This document shows positions 1 to 9,162 of a stretch of 38,306 bases of DNA, piece after piece. This DNA is from an uncultured Blautia sp. (GTDB lineage: Bacteria; Bacillota; Clostridia; Lachnospirales; Lachnospiraceae). The DNA lies in NCBI RefSeq assembly GCF_937880195.1, contig NZ_CALFLA010000082.1, positions 1-38,306 of the forward strand, given 5' to 3'. Within the stretch, counting starts at the first letter, position 1. Every line of letters starts with the position of its first letter. A model generated the notes under the pieces. That model ran no database searches. It was given only the letters and a program-made list of their open reading frames with translations, and was not told the DNA's origin. The position numbers were made by a program, and so were the translations under genes.

Positions 1-48
1 GACCCTCTGCTTGTAAGGCAGATGCTCTCCCAGCTGAGCTAAGACCCC
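1..48 (-). tRNA. tRNA-Val (anticodon TAC), partial at window edge
   Basis: Read on the minus strand from position 48, the sequence gives an acceptor 5' strand, a D arm with GCTC/GAGC pairing, and an anticodon arm TCTGC-CTTACAA-GCAGA. The middle of that loop is TAC, which reads valine codons. The T arm and 3' acceptor strand lie outside the window, so only the 5' half plus part of the variable loop is visible. It is transcribed away from the rest of the window and may be the first gene of a tRNA cluster. Confidence 0.94.
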
Positions 49-103
49 ATATTGTATCTGCCTTGCACTGTGTTGTTTTGTTCTGTGCTCAACCGACTTC
101 GTT

Positions 104-132
104 AGTATATAATATAAAACGCTACTTGTCAA
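104..132 (-). promoter_or_regulatory. Strong sigma-A-type promoter for the tRNA
   Basis: On the minus strand a perfect TTGACA (132 to 127) is followed by exactly 17 bases and TATACT (109 to 104), about 56 bases upstream of the tRNA-Val 5' end. This is the best promoter match near the left edge and fits a highly expressed stable-RNA gene. The AT-rich stretch from 133 to 326 contains no gene that I can see. A weak TAAAAT at 288-293 may be the -10 box of the following deaminase gene. Confidence 0.8.
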
Positions 133-326
133 CACCTTTTTTAAAAAAAGTTTTATTTTTTATTTTTTTCCTTATTTTGTAAATTTATATACAATAAATC
201 GGGAAAAAAGGGGATTCCTGTTTGTATATACAAAGGCTTTTAGAGAGGCTAAAAAGGTTTTAGTTAGTAAGTTTTTCATTCCTATGGTAAAATACGGTTG
301 ATATAAAAAACAGCAGAGGAGATATT

Positions 327-794
327 ATGACACAGGATGAAAGATTTATGAAAAAAGCCATTGAGCTTGCCGCCATGGCAGTGGAGCATGGCAACGAACC
401 CTTTGGCGCTGTTCTGGTTAAGGAAGGCGAGATCGTTTATACAAACGAAAATCAGATCTATACTGCTACAGATCCTACTTATCATGCAGAAGCAGGGCTG
501 ATCCGCAGATTCTGCAAAGAGACGGGAATAACAGATTTAAGCGACTATACCATGTATTCAAGCTGTGAACCCTGTTTTATGTGCTGCGGAGCCATGGTGT
601 GGGTGAAATTAGGACGTCTGGTATATGGAGCTTCTGACAGAGACCTTTGCCGCATACTGGGAGAAGAAGGCAACGATTGCGCAGAATTGATATTTGAAAA
701 ATCCCCATGGAAACCAGAAGTAAAGGGAGGCGTTCTGAAGGAAGAGAGCGTTCATGTTCTTGAGAGATATTTTAAAGAACATCAAAAAGGATAA
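327..794 (+). CDS. Nucleoside deaminase (CMP/dCMP/guanine deaminase-like zinc enzyme)
   Basis: A 155-residue protein of the cytidine/deoxycytidylate deaminase superfamily. The zinc site is complete: His53-Ala-Glu55 supplies one metal ligand and the proton-shuttling glutamate, and Pro82-Cys83-x-x-Cys86 supplies the two cysteines. Length and motif order match the small cytosolic nucleoside or base deaminases (guanine deaminase-like, TadA-like); the exact substrate cannot be read from the sequence. The true TadA is usually longer in basic tRNA-binding residues, so I prefer a free base or nucleoside substrate. The start is supported by a GAGGAG ribosome binding site at 315-320. It is probably a single-gene unit, since a 136-base gap separates it from the next gene. 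Confidence 0.88.
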   Translation: MTQDERFMKKAIELAAMAVEHGNEPFGAVLVKEGEIVYTNENQIYTATDPTYHAEAGLIRRFCKETGITDLSDYTMYSSCEPCFMCCGAMVWVKLGRLVYGASDRDLCRILGEEGNDCAELIFEKSPWKPEVKGGVLKEESVHVLERYFKEHQKG

Positions 795-820
795 AGATGA
801 TGCAGACCAGGGATCTTCTC

Positions 821-849
821 AGGGAGAAAATTTCCCCTAGGCATTTTTT
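821..849 (+). terminator. Weak possible terminator after the deaminase
   Basis: A short stem AGGG (821-824) with CCCT (835-838) is followed, after a few bases, by a run of six T (844-849). The stem is short and the T run is displaced, so this is only a possible intrinsic terminator. Confidence 0.3.
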
Positions 850-930
850 CTGTTTTGTTGTATCATAATATAGAAATATTTCTGCGTTGGCAGGGATTCG
901 TATTACAATAATCGAAAGGGGAATGGGACT

Positions 931-1833
931 GTGGGAAAAAAGATGCTTTTTGTATTTAACCCCAAGGCAGGCAAGGGAAAGATTAAGACCAACCTTCTGG
1001 ATATTATTGATATTTTTAATAAGAAGGACTACGAGGTAATTATCCGCGCTACACAGAGGCCGAAAGACGCTTACGAAAAGGCAAAGGAATATGCAGATCA
1101 GGTGGACCTGATCGTTTGCAGCGGCGGAGACGGAACCCTTGACGAAGTAGTGACAGGCATCATGGAAAAGAAAAGCGACGTACCTATCGGCTATATTCCG
1201 GCAGGAAGTACAAATGATTTTGCAAACAGCCTTTTTATGCCAAAGAATATGGTGGAAGCTGCGGCAAATATCATGGAAGAGAATCTGTATCACTGCGATA
1301 TTGGAAGATTTAATAACCAGACCTTTGCTTATGTTGCCGCGTTCGGACTTTTTACAGACGTTTCCTATGAGACAGATCAGGACCTGAAGAATATCCTTGG
1401 ACATCTTGCCTATGTTCTGGAAGGGGTAAAACGCCTGTTTGATATCAAATCCTACCATATGAAGATCACATCTGAAGAAATCCAGGTGGAGGATGATTTT
1501 ATTGTGGGAATGATAACAAATTCCCGGTCAGTTGGCGGATTTAAAAACCTTACAGGCAAAAACGTAGATATGAACGACGGTCTGTTTGAAGCCACTTTTA
1601 TTGCCAGACCCAAAAACCCTCTGGAACTTCAGGAGATCATGACGGCTCTTGTAATGGCTGAGGATAATACAGAGCTGGTGCATTCTTTTAAAACAGGAAA
1701 GATCACTATAGAGACAGAGGAAGAAGTCCCCTGGACTTTGGACGGAGAGTTTGGCGGAAACCAGACCTTTGTCGAAATCGAAAACATGCACAAAGCTATG
1801 AATCTGTATCTGAAAAGCACAAAAAAGCAATAG
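931..1833 (+). CDS. YegS/DgkB-type diacylglycerol or lipid kinase
   Basis: A 300-residue cytosolic or membrane-peripheral lipid kinase of the DAGK catalytic superfamily. It carries the nucleotide-binding GGDGT motif (residues 65-69) followed by a LDEVVTG helix, and the PAGSTNDFA motif (about 90-98), both hallmarks of YegS, DgkB and sphingosine kinase-like enzymes. The expected role is ATP-dependent phosphorylation of diacylglycerol to phosphatidate in phospholipid or lipoteichoic acid recycling; the exact lipid substrate is inferred. The start is GTG at 931, with AAAGGGG at 915-921 as ribosome binding site. The next gene, glnN, begins 34 bases downstream with no terminator visible, so the two may be cotranscribed. 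Confidence 0.87.
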   Translation: MGKKMLFVFNPKAGKGKIKTNLLDIIDIFNKKDYEVIIRATQRPKDAYEKAKEYADQVDLIVCSGGDGTLDEVVTGIMEKKSDVPIGYIPAGSTNDFANSLFMPKNMVEAAANIMEENLYHCDIGRFNNQTFAYVAAFGLFTDVSYETDQDLKNILGHLAYVLEGVKRLFDIKSYHMKITSEEIQVEDDFIVGMITNSRSVGGFKNLTGKNVDMNDGLFEATFIARPKNPLELQEIMTALVMAEDNTELVHSFKTGKITIETEEEVPWTLDGEFGGNQTFVEIENMHKAMNLYLKSTKKQ

Positions 1834-1867
1834 ATAAGTTAAACAGAAAACATAAAGGAGAAAGCGA

Positions 1868-3982
1868 ATGTCAGACTATACCAACGTAAAAGAACTCTTT
1901 GGATGTGATGTGTTCAATGATTCTGTTATGCAGGAGAGACTTCCTAAAAAAGTCTATAAAGAACTGAAAAAGACAATAGAAGAAGGAAAAGAGCTTTCCA
2001 TGGAGATTGCCGATGTAGTAGCTCACGAGATGAAGGAATGGGCTATTGAAAAAGGAGCAACCCATTACAGCCACTGGTTTCAGCCTTTGACAGGAGTAAC
2101 TGCGGAGAAACACGACGCGTTTATCACAGCGCCTATGGACAATGGAAAAGTGCTTTTAAGCTTTTCCGGAAAGGAACTGATCAAGGGAGAACCGGATGCT
2201 TCTTCTTTCCCTTCAGGAGGTCTTAGAGCAACCTTTGAGGCAAGAGGATATACAACCTGGGATTGTACCTCTCCGGCTTTTGTGCGCCATGACGCGGCAG
2301 GAGGAACCCTGTGCATTCCAACTGCTTTTTGCTCCTATACAGGAGAGGCTCTTGACCAGAAAACCCCTCTTCTTCGTTCCATGGAGGCAGTAAATAAACA
2401 GGCCCTTCGTCTGATCCGTCTTTTTGGAAATACCACATCCAAAAAAGTCACTCCTTCTGTAGGCGCAGAGCAGGAATATTTCCTGATCGATAAAGAAAAA
2501 TGGCTTCAGAGAAAAGACCTGACATATACAGGAAGAACTCTGTTTGGAGCCATGCCTCCCAAGGGGCAGGAAATGGACGACCATTATCTTGGAACTATCC
2601 GCCAGAGAGTCTCCGCATACATGAAGGAAGTCAACGAAGAGTGCTGGAAGCTGGGCATTACAGCAAAGACACAGCATAATGAGGTGGCACCTGCCCAGCA
2701 TGAGCTTGCTCCGATCTATGCTCCTGCCAATATCGCGGCAGACCATAACCAGATGATGATGCGAATCCTCAAAAAAGTAGCAAGCCGTCATGGAATGCGC
2801 TGCCTTCTTCATGAGAAGCCTTTTGCAGGGGTGAATGGTTCCGGTAAACATAACAACTGGTCCCTGACCACTGACGACGGAATCAATCTTCTGGAACCAG
2901 GCAAGACGCCTCATGAGAACATTCAGTTTCTCCTTGTGCTCACCTGTATACTGAAGGCGGTAGACACACATGCAGATCTGCTTCGGGAATCTGCGGCAGA
3001 TGTTGGAAACGATTATCGTTTGGGCGGAAACGAAGCTCCGCCATCTGTGATTTCCGTTTTTCTGGGAGAGCAGCTTGAGGACGTTCTGGAACAGCTTATC
3101 AGTACCGGAGTGGCAACCCACAGCAAAAAGGGAAGCAAGCTTCAGACAGGGGTAAAAACTCTTCCTGATTTTATGAAGGATGCTACGGACAGAAACCGTA
3201 CTTCACCTTTTGCCTTTACAGGCAATAAGTTCGAATTTCGTATGGTAGGCTCCAGAGATTCCATTTCTGAGTGTAACGTAGTTCTGAACACCATTGCAGC
3301 CCAGGCGTTTAAAGAGGCCTGCGACCGTCTGGAGGCAGCTCCTGATTTTGCTCTTGCAGTTCATGATCTGATCAAGGAATATGCTACAGACCATCAGAGA
3401 ATCGTATTTAATGGAAACGGATATGCGCCTGAATGGGCTGAGGAAGCTGCGCGCCGCGGTCTTCCAAATCTTCCGTCTATGGTAGATGCAATTCCGGCTC
3501 TTACTACAGAAAAGGCAGTGCAGCTTTTTGAGGAGTTCCATGTATTTACCCGGGCAGAGCTTCAGTCCCGGGCGGAGATCCAGTATGAGATTTATGCGAA
3601 AGCCATCAATATAGAAGCAAAAACCATGCTTGATATCACAACCAAGCAGATCATTCCGGCTGTGATCAAGTATACCACTGTTCTTGCTCAGTCTGTAAAT
3701 GCAGTACGCGCGGCGGCAAATGTGGATGTCAGCGTACAGATCGACCTTTTGGAAAAATGCTCGGATCTTCTTGCTAAGACAAAAAAAGCAATGGACGTTC
3801 TGGCTGAGGCGGACGCCCATATTGCAGATTATCCAGAAGGAAGAGAAAGAGCAGTTTACTGCAGAGAAGAAGTAGTAAAGGCTATGGATAATCTGAGAAA
3901 GCCAGTGGATCATCTGGAAATGCTGGTGGATAAGGATATGTGGCCAATGCCTTCTTATGGAGATCTTATTTTTGAAGTTTAA
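1868..3982 (+). CDS. glnN: Glutamine synthetase type III
   Basis: A 704-residue enzyme, the usual length of GSIII and far longer than the GSI and GSII forms. It catalyses ATP-dependent ligation of ammonia to glutamate. Catalytic-core signatures are visible: VGAEQEYFL (about 198-206, metal-binding glutamates), [12 protein letters not shown] (269-280), [16 protein letters not shown] (317-332, nucleotide-binding loop) and a later [10 protein letters not shown]. The N-terminal region contains SHWFQPLTG, typical of GSIII. The ribosome binding site AAAGGAGAAAG lies just before the ATG. GSIII enzymes form dodecamers and are common in Clostridia and Bacteroidetes. An AAA ATPase/VWA gene pair follows after only a short gap, suggesting cotranscription. 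Confidence 0.96.
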   Translation: MSDYTNVKELFGCDVFNDSVMQERLPKKVYKELKKTIEEGKELSMEIADVVAHEMKEWAIEKGATHYSHWFQPLTGVTAEKHDAFITAPMDNGKVLLSFSGKELIKGEPDASSFPSGGLRATFEARGYTTWDCTSPAFVRHDAAGGTLCIPTAFCSYTGEALDQKTPLLRSMEAVNKQALRLIRLFGNTTSKKVTPSVGAEQEYFLIDKEKWLQRKDLTYTGRTLFGAMPPKGQEMDDHYLGTIRQRVSAYMKEVNEECWKLGITAKTQHNEVAPAQHELAPIYAPANIAADHNQMMMRILKKVASRHGMRCLLHEKPFAGVNGSGKHNNWSLTTDDGINLLEPGKTPHENIQFLLVLTCILKAVDTHADLLRESAADVGNDYRLGGNEAPPSVISVFLGEQLEDVLEQLISTGVATHSKKGSKLQTGVKTLPDFMKDATDRNRTSPFAFTGNKFEFRMVGSRDSISECNVVLNTIAAQAFKEACDRLEAAPDFALAVHDLIKEYATDHQRIVFNGNGYAPEWAEEAARRGLPNLPSMVDAIPALTTEKAVQLFEEFHVFTRAELQSRAEIQYEIYAKAINIEAKTMLDITTKQIIPAVIKYTTVLAQSVNAVRAAANVDVSVQIDLLEKCSDLLAKTKKAMDVLAEADAHIADYPEGRERAVYCREEVVKAMDNLRKPVDHLEMLVDKDMWPMPSYGDLIFEV

Positions 3983-4012
3983 AATAAAGTTTTTTAAGGA
4001 ATGGAGGATATG

Positions 4013-4930
4013 ATGGAAGAACTGCAATTTTTGGAGGAACAGCAGGTTTCACCGGGACTGATCCGAAAGGTGGAAGAATTCCGCAGTACATATGAAACAG
4101 CCGATACGGTGAAAAACAGGATCGTGAAGCCCTCCATTCCCTTTTATGGAAAAGATATCCTGGAAATGGCTATTGCAGGTCTTCTCCAGGGGGAGAACCT
4201 GCTTCTTACAGGGCCGAAGGCAACAGGAAAAAATATCTTGGCAGAGAATCTGGCATATATTTTTGGAAGGCCTTCCTACAATGTGTCATTTCATGTGAAT
4301 ACAAACAGCGGCGATCTGATCGGTACAGATACGTTTGTGGACAATGAAGTGCAGCTTCGCAAGGGAAGCATTTACCAGTGTGCGGAATACGGCGGGTTCG
4401 GTATTCTTGATGAAATCAACATGGCAAAGAATGACGCTGTTTCTGTTCTTCACGCTACCCTAGACTACAGGCGTTCCATTGACGTACCAGGCTATGATAA
4501 GATCGACCTTCATCCTGCGGCCCGGTTTATCGGAACAATGAATTATGGATATGCAGGAACAAAGGAGCTGAACGAGGCTCTTGTTTCCCGTTTCCTTGTG
4601 ATCGACATGCCGGCCCAGACAAAGGAATCCCTGGAATTTATTTTTGGACAGATGTTCCCAACAGCCAGAAAAGAGGCAGCAGAACAGTTTATGGGAGTCT
4701 TTCTTGATCTGCAGCAAAAAGCTCTGAACAGTGAGATTTCCACCAAGCCCCTGGATCTCAGAGGTCTTCTGGCCGCCATGAAGATCGTGGACGTGGGACT
4801 GTCCCCCTGGAAAGCAGTGCAGATGGGTGTGGTCAACAAAACATTTGACATTTTTGAAAAGGAGATCGTAGAAGACGTAGTTCGGACGCGGATCCCTGCA
4901 GAATGGACGAGAGAGGATGTCTATGAATAA
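4013..4930 (+). CDS. MoxR-type AAA ATPase
   Basis: About 305 residues, AAA_5/MoxR family, an ATPase that usually works with a VWA-domain partner as a chaperone or metal-insertion device. The P-loop reads GPKATGKN (about residues 67-74), so the usual Ser/Thr after GK is Asn. Walker B is GILDEIN and the sensor region GTMNYGY is present. Two upstream in-frame ATGs exist (4001, 4010), but GGAGG at 4003-4007 lies inside that extension and is spaced correctly only for ATG 4013, so I chose 4013. The stop overlaps the start of the VWA gene, indicating translational coupling. The client protein is unknown; glnN upstream is one candidate by position only. Confidence 0.86.
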   Translation: MEELQFLEEQQVSPGLIRKVEEFRSTYETADTVKNRIVKPSIPFYGKDILEMAIAGLLQGENLLLTGPKATGKNILAENLAYIFGRPSYNVSFHVNTNSGDLIGTDTFVDNEVQLRKGSIYQCAEYGGFGILDEINMAKNDAVSVLHATLDYRRSIDVPGYDKIDLHPAARFIGTMNYGYAGTKELNEALVSRFLVIDMPAQTKESLEFIFGQMFPTARKEAAEQFMGVFLDLQQKALNSEISTKPLDLRGLLAAMKIVDVGLSPWKAVQMGVVNKTFDIFEKEIVEDVVRTRIPAEWTREDVYE

Positions 4931-6722
4931 AGACGAAATTATGGAGTTGGATAACAGCCGTTTTGAGCTGGAAAACAGGATTCAGAACCTTCTTTGGACA
5001 GTAAGCGGAGACTATGGCCTTGAAATAAGGCCGGACGTCTCCCTTTTCTTAAGGTCAGAATCAATTGCACTTTATGATGGAATCAAGCAGGGGGCTTTTG
5101 CCAGGTATTATGATAAGGAATGTATGGGATTGTATCTGGTAAAAAAAGTGTTTCTTCAGGCAGATGAAGGCACCCTTACCCTTTTGGCGCAGCTTTGTAT
5201 AGAGGAGGCTGTAGGAGAACGGATCTGCATAGAACGTCCCGGAGTGAAATCCATGCAGAGACAGGCCTTTGAGGATATTCTGGAACAGGAATTTGAAGAA
5301 ATGCCTTCTCCCGGAGATTATCTTGGACGGCTGAAAGCGGCGGTATTAAGGCGCCGCCTGGAGGGAAGCTCCTATCGTGTAGAAAAAAAGCTCCAGGGGT
5401 TTTTGGATCTGGTTGTGTCTTCCAGTGAAACAAAAGATACCATGGAACTGATCCGTGTGATCGATCAGCTTTATAACAGCCTTGTGGATCCTTCTTTTGA
5501 AAGACTTCATGGAAATCTGGAAAAGGTTCTTTCCGTTACTATGAAAGAGCTGTCAGACTATCCCTGGGAGGATTTTCTGACAGAGGAATTATACGAGGAA
5601 GCTCTGGAAAGCTATGCAGCGCAGCTTACAAACCAGATTACAGGTCTGGAGGATCAGGCGGTAACAGAAGAAATGGAAGAAAACCGCCGGAAAAAACACA
5701 GAATTACCGTGGTGTCTCAGGAAGCCCTGGAAAAGGCGTATACCTATGTGGAACTGAATTATGGAAAAACATATCTTTCCAAACGCGAAGAAAAGCGGAT
5801 GAACGATCTTATGTGCAGGGGAATACACAGTGACTGCAGCCTTTATTTTACTGAAGGGGTCCTGAAAAATCCTGTAAAGAGAAATTATCAGTTTGAATAT
5901 GCCAAACGGCTGAAAAACAAAAATATCTGGCTCTATCACGACAAGCACAGGATCGTAAAACATAATATTGCAGCTCTTACAGATATTCTGAAAAAATCTC
6001 TTGCATTAAGAAGCGAACCGGAAAACGTTCTTTCGGACAGAGGTACAATTCTTCCCTCCCGGCTCTGGAGGGTCGGCAGGAGCAGTGAAGCCCGTCTGTT
6101 CCAGAGAGAACTGAAGGCGGACGCGGCTGACTTTGTGGTGGACATTCTCATTGATGCCAGCGGCTCCCAGATGGGACGTCAGGGAGAAGTGGCTATTCAG
6201 GCATATATTATCAGCGAAGCTTTAAGCAATGTGGAAATCCCTCATAGAGTTATGAGCTTCTGTACGTTTTGGGATTATACGATTCTTCACCGGTTCCGGG
6301 AATATGATGCGCCAAGAAGCGCAAATGAAGATATTTTTAACTATGTAACTTCTTCCAACAACAGGGACGGGCTTGCCATAAAAACAGCAGGCTACAGTCT
6401 TCTCCAAAGGGAGGAAGAAAAGAAGATCCTGATCGTGCTTAGCGACGGACGGCCTTATGATATGATCGTGAACCGCCCAAATGCCAAAAATCCCAAGCCC
6501 TATCATGGAAAGACAGCTGTTTTAGATACGGCTACAGAGGTACGCCGGCTTCGAAACCTGGACGTCAGCGTGTTGGGCGTATTTGCCGGAGAAGAAAAGG
6601 ACCTCTCTACAGAAAAAAAGATTTTTGGTAAGGATTTTGCCTATATCAGGGATATCCGTAATTTTTCTAAAATTGTAGGAAGATACCTGAAAAAGCAGTT
6701 GGAGGCAGAAGAGCTGGAATAA
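4923..6722 (+). CDS. VWA-domain protein, partner of the MoxR-type ATPase (CobT/NorD-like)
   Basis: About 599 residues. The C-terminal third is a von Willebrand factor A domain with a complete metal-ion-dependent adhesion site beginning DASGS (Asp411, Ser413, Ser415) and a later LSDGRPYD strand. The long N-terminal part is helical and charged with no catalytic motif that I recognise. The arrangement resembles NorD and CobT, which work with MoxR/CobS-type ATPases in metal insertion or complex maturation. No signal peptide or membrane segment is visible, so it should be cytosolic. ATG 4917 is also in frame, but GAGAGG at 4911-4916 directly abuts it and is properly spaced for ATG 4923. The 8-base overlap with the ATPase gene supports a working pair. 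Confidence 0.85.
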   Translation: MNKDEIMELDNSRFELENRIQNLLWTVSGDYGLEIRPDVSLFLRSESIALYDGIKQGAFARYYDKECMGLYLVKKVFLQADEGTLTLLAQLCIEEAVGERICIERPGVKSMQRQAFEDILEQEFEEMPSPGDYLGRLKAAVLRRRLEGSSYRVEKKLQGFLDLVVSSSETKDTMELIRVIDQLYNSLVDPSFERLHGNLEKVLSVTMKELSDYPWEDFLTEELYEEALESYAAQLTNQITGLEDQAVTEEMEENRRKKHRITVVSQEALEKAYTYVELNYGKTYLSKREEKRMNDLMCRGIHSDCSLYFTEGVLKNPVKRNYQFEYAKRLKNKNIWLYHDKHRIVKHNIAALTDILKKSLALRSEPENVLSDRGTILPSRLWRVGRSSEARLFQRELKADAADFVVDILIDASGSQMGRQGEVAIQAYIISEALSNVEIPHRVMSFCTFWDYTILHRFREYDAPRSANEDIFNYVTSSNNRDGLAIKTAGYSLLQREEEKKILIVLSDGRPYDMIVNRPNAKNPKPYHGKTAVLDTATEVRRLRNLDVSVLGVFAGEEKDLSTEKKIFGKDFAYIRDIRNFSKIVGRYLKKQLEAEELE

Positions 6723-6730
6723 AAACACTC

Positions 6731-6758
6731 TTGCATATATCGCTGAAACTGGTATAAT
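6731..6758 (+). promoter_or_regulatory. Promoter of the OPT transporter gene
   Basis: TTGCAT (6731-6736) and TATAAT (6753-6758) are separated by 16 bases, about 40 bases before the OPT start codon. The VWA gene ends at 6722, so this promoter starts a new transcription unit. Confidence 0.7.
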
Positions 6759-6799
6759 GGAGTGAGGTTCGCAAATTAATAAAAAGGGAGAGGAAATCA

Positions 6800-8689
6800 A
6801 TGAACAACAAAGAGTTTAAGCCGTATGTTCCTGCAGAAAAGGTAACTGCAGAGATGACGGTGACCTCTGTGATCATGGGTATGATCCTGGCTGTTGTATT
6901 TGGCGCGGCCAACGCTTATCTTGGCCTTCGCGTGGGTATGACAGTATCTGCTTCCATTCCGGCAGCAGTTATTTCCATGGGTGTTATCCGTGTGATCATG
7001 AAAAAAAACTCCATTCTGGAGAGCAACCTGGTTCAGACCATTGGTTCTGCAGGTGAGTCTCTTGCAGCCGGAGCAATCTTTACTATGCCGGCTTTGTTTC
7101 TCTGGGCAGAGGAAGGACTTTGCGAGAAACCGGGTCTGGTAGAAATTACATTAATCGCACTTTGCGGCGGCGTTCTGGGAGTGCTTTTTATGGTACCCCT
7201 TCGTAATGCCCTGATCGTAAAAGAACATGCCACACTTCTTTATCCAGAAGGAACTGCATGTGCAGACGTACTTCTTGCAGGCGAAGAGGGCGGCTCCAAC
7301 GCAGCTACTGTATTTTCCGGTATGGGAATCGCAGCTGCCTTTAAGTTTATCGTAGACGGACTGAAAGCTGTTCCGGCAGACGTTGCCGTAGCGTTTAAGT
7401 CCTTTAAGGGCGAGATCGGTATGGAGGTTTATCCGGCGCTTCTTGGCGTTGGCTATATCGTAGGACCGAGGATCGCATCCTTTATGTTTGTAGGTTCTAT
7501 TGTAGGCTGGCTGGTAATTATTCCGCTGATCTGTCTGTTCGGACCGGACACTTACATGTATCCGGCAGAAGCAGGAACTACGATTTCCATGCTTTATGCA
7601 GAAGGCGGCGCAGCAGCGATCTGGTCTACTTATGTGAAGTATATCGGCGCAGGTGCCATTGCTACAGGCGGAATTATTTCCCTGATCAAATCCCTGCCTC
7701 TGATCTTTTCTACTTTCCGTGATTCTATGAAGAGCATGAAGGGTTCTAAATCTACAAGCACATTAAGAACAGACAGAGATCTTCCAATGGGAGCTATCCT
7801 TGTGGGAATCCTTGCAATGGTATTTATTATCTGGTTTGTTCCGGCAATTCCGGTTAATTTCCTTGGCGCTCTGCTGATCGTGGTATTTGGATTCTTCTTT
7901 GCAACCGTATCTTCCCGTATGGTAGGTATGATCGGTTCTTCCAACAATCCGGTATCCGGTATGGCTATCGCCACGCTTCTGATCTCTACCTTTGCTATCA
8001 AAGCGACAGGAGAGACAGGAATTAATGGAATGACAGGCGCCATTGCCATTGGTTCTGTGATCTGTATCATTGCTGCTATTGCAGGCGATACTTCTCAGGA
8101 CCTTAAAACAGGATATCTTCTTGGCGCTACACCGAAGACACAGCAGATCGGCGAGCTTCTTGGCGTTATTGTATCCGGCCTTGCAATCGGCGGCGTACTG
8201 TATCTTCTGGATGCAGCATGGGGATATGGTACTTCACAGGTTCCGGCTCCTCAGGCAGGTCTTATGAAAATGATCGTTGAGGGCATTATGGGCGGCAACC
8301 TTCCTTGGACCCTTGTATTTGTAGGCGTATGTCTTGCAATCGGTCTTGAGATCTTAAGAATTCCGGTTATGCCTTTTGCAATTGGTCTTTACCTTCCAAT
8401 TTACCTGAATGCAACCATTATGATCGGCGGCGTAGTACGTATGTTCATGGACGGACGCAAGAAGGTAGATGCAAAAACAAAAGAGAGACAGATTACCAAC
8501 GGTACTCTGTACTGCGCTGGTATGATCGCCGGAGAAGGCCTTGTGGGTATCTTCCTTGCAATTCTTGCTGTTGCAGGAGTTGCGATTCCGTCCTTTATCA
8601 ACCTTGGCAACATCGGAGGCGTTGTGATCATGGCACTTATGATCCTTTGCCTGCTGAAATTCTCTTTATGGAATAAAAGAAAAGCCTGA
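6800..8689 (+). CDS. OPT-family oligopeptide transporter
   Basis: A 629-residue polytopic membrane protein with roughly 14 to 16 hydrophobic segments spread over its whole length, typical of the OPT superfamily. Recognisable family stretches include the N-terminal AEMTVTSVIMGMILAVVFG with AYLGLRVGMTVSASIP, and LYPEGTACADVLLAGE in the first half. OPT proteins are proton-coupled importers of small peptides or metal-chelating peptide-like compounds; the substrate here cannot be told. A GGGAGAGG ribosome binding site precedes the ATG. Its stop overlaps the start of the PqqD-like gene (TGATG), so the two are translationally coupled and probably act together. Confidence 0.92.
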   Translation: MNNKEFKPYVPAEKVTAEMTVTSVIMGMILAVVFGAANAYLGLRVGMTVSASIPAAVISMGVIRVIMKKNSILESNLVQTIGSAGESLAAGAIFTMPALFLWAEEGLCEKPGLVEITLIALCGGVLGVLFMVPLRNALIVKEHATLLYPEGTACADVLLAGEEGGSNAATVFSGMGIAAAFKFIVDGLKAVPADVAVAFKSFKGEIGMEVYPALLGVGYIVGPRIASFMFVGSIVGWLVIIPLICLFGPDTYMYPAEAGTTISMLYAEGGAAAIWSTYVKYIGAGAIATGGIISLIKSLPLIFSTFRDSMKSMKGSKSTSTLRTDRDLPMGAILVGILAMVFIIWFVPAIPVNFLGALLIVVFGFFFATVSSRMVGMIGSSNNPVSGMAIATLLISTFAIKATGETGINGMTGAIAIGSVICIIAAIAGDTSQDLKTGYLLGATPKTQQIGELLGVIVSGLAIGGVLYLLDAAWGYGTSQVPAPQAGLMKMIVEGIMGGNLPWTLVFVGVCLAIGLEILRIPVMPFAIGLYLPIYLNATIMIGGVVRMFMDGRKKVDAKTKERQITNGTLYCAGMIAGEGLVGIFLAILAVAGVAIPSFINLGNIGGVVIMALMILCLLKFSLWNKRKA

Positions 8690-9060
8690 TGAAAAAAAGA
8701 AATAAAAAAAAGATAGCAGATATTAATTATCTGGATCTGATCCCGGAAAAAAGCGAGGCTCTTAGATGGCACAGGGACATAAAAGAACGGGTGATCCTGG
8801 AGGTGGAAAACACTGGGATCATGAATAAGATCGCGCAGAATCTGTTTAATAAACCCCGTTTTACCAAGGTTCATCTGGATGCCAACGGCAGTTTTATCTG
8901 GCCGCTGATCGACGGGAAACGTACGGTGGCGGATATCGCCCTTCTGGTAAAAGAACAATTCGGGGAGGCAGCCGAACCTCTGTATCCCAGAATTATCAAA
9001 TATTTCCAGATTGTTGAAAGCTATCATTTTATCAGATTTGTAAATATGCCCGAAAAATAG
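8689..9060 (+). CDS. PqqD-like peptide-binding protein coupled to OPT transporter
   Basis: A 123-residue cytosolic protein with a basic N-terminus (MKKRNKKK). The core, about residues 62 to 115, has the PqqD pattern: an N-terminal beta strand (ANGSFIWPLIDGKRTVADIA) followed by a helical winged part (LVKEQFG...YPRIIKYFQIVESYHFI). PqqD domains bind the leader or precursor peptide of ribosomally made modified peptides and hand it to a radical SAM enzyme; no such enzyme or precursor is visible here. Pairing with an OPT transporter suggests recognition of a transported peptide or a regulatory role, which is inference. A strong terminator follows, so it is the last gene of a two-gene operon. Confidence 0.75.
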   Translation: MKKRNKKKIADINYLDLIPEKSEALRWHRDIKERVILEVENTGIMNKIAQNLFNKPRFTKVHLDANGSFIWPLIDGKRTVADIALLVKEQFGEAAEPLYPRIIKYFQIVESYHFIRFVNMPEK

Positions 9061-9070
9061 GGCAGAATAA

Positions 9071-9106
9071 GAGCGGGAAGCGGCATGGGCCGTCTCCCGT
9101 TCTTTT
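9071..9106 (+). terminator. Intrinsic terminator after the OPT-PqqD operon
   Basis: The stem CGGGA...CGGC pairs with GCCG...TCCCG around an ATGG loop, with one mismatch and some wobble pairs, and further base pairs extend it outward. It is followed by TTTT (9103-9106). Confidence 0.78.
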
Positions 9107-9162
9107 AGGATAGAGGATACTTTACCGTATTAGAGTTATATCACTACAGGAGGAGGCTGTTT

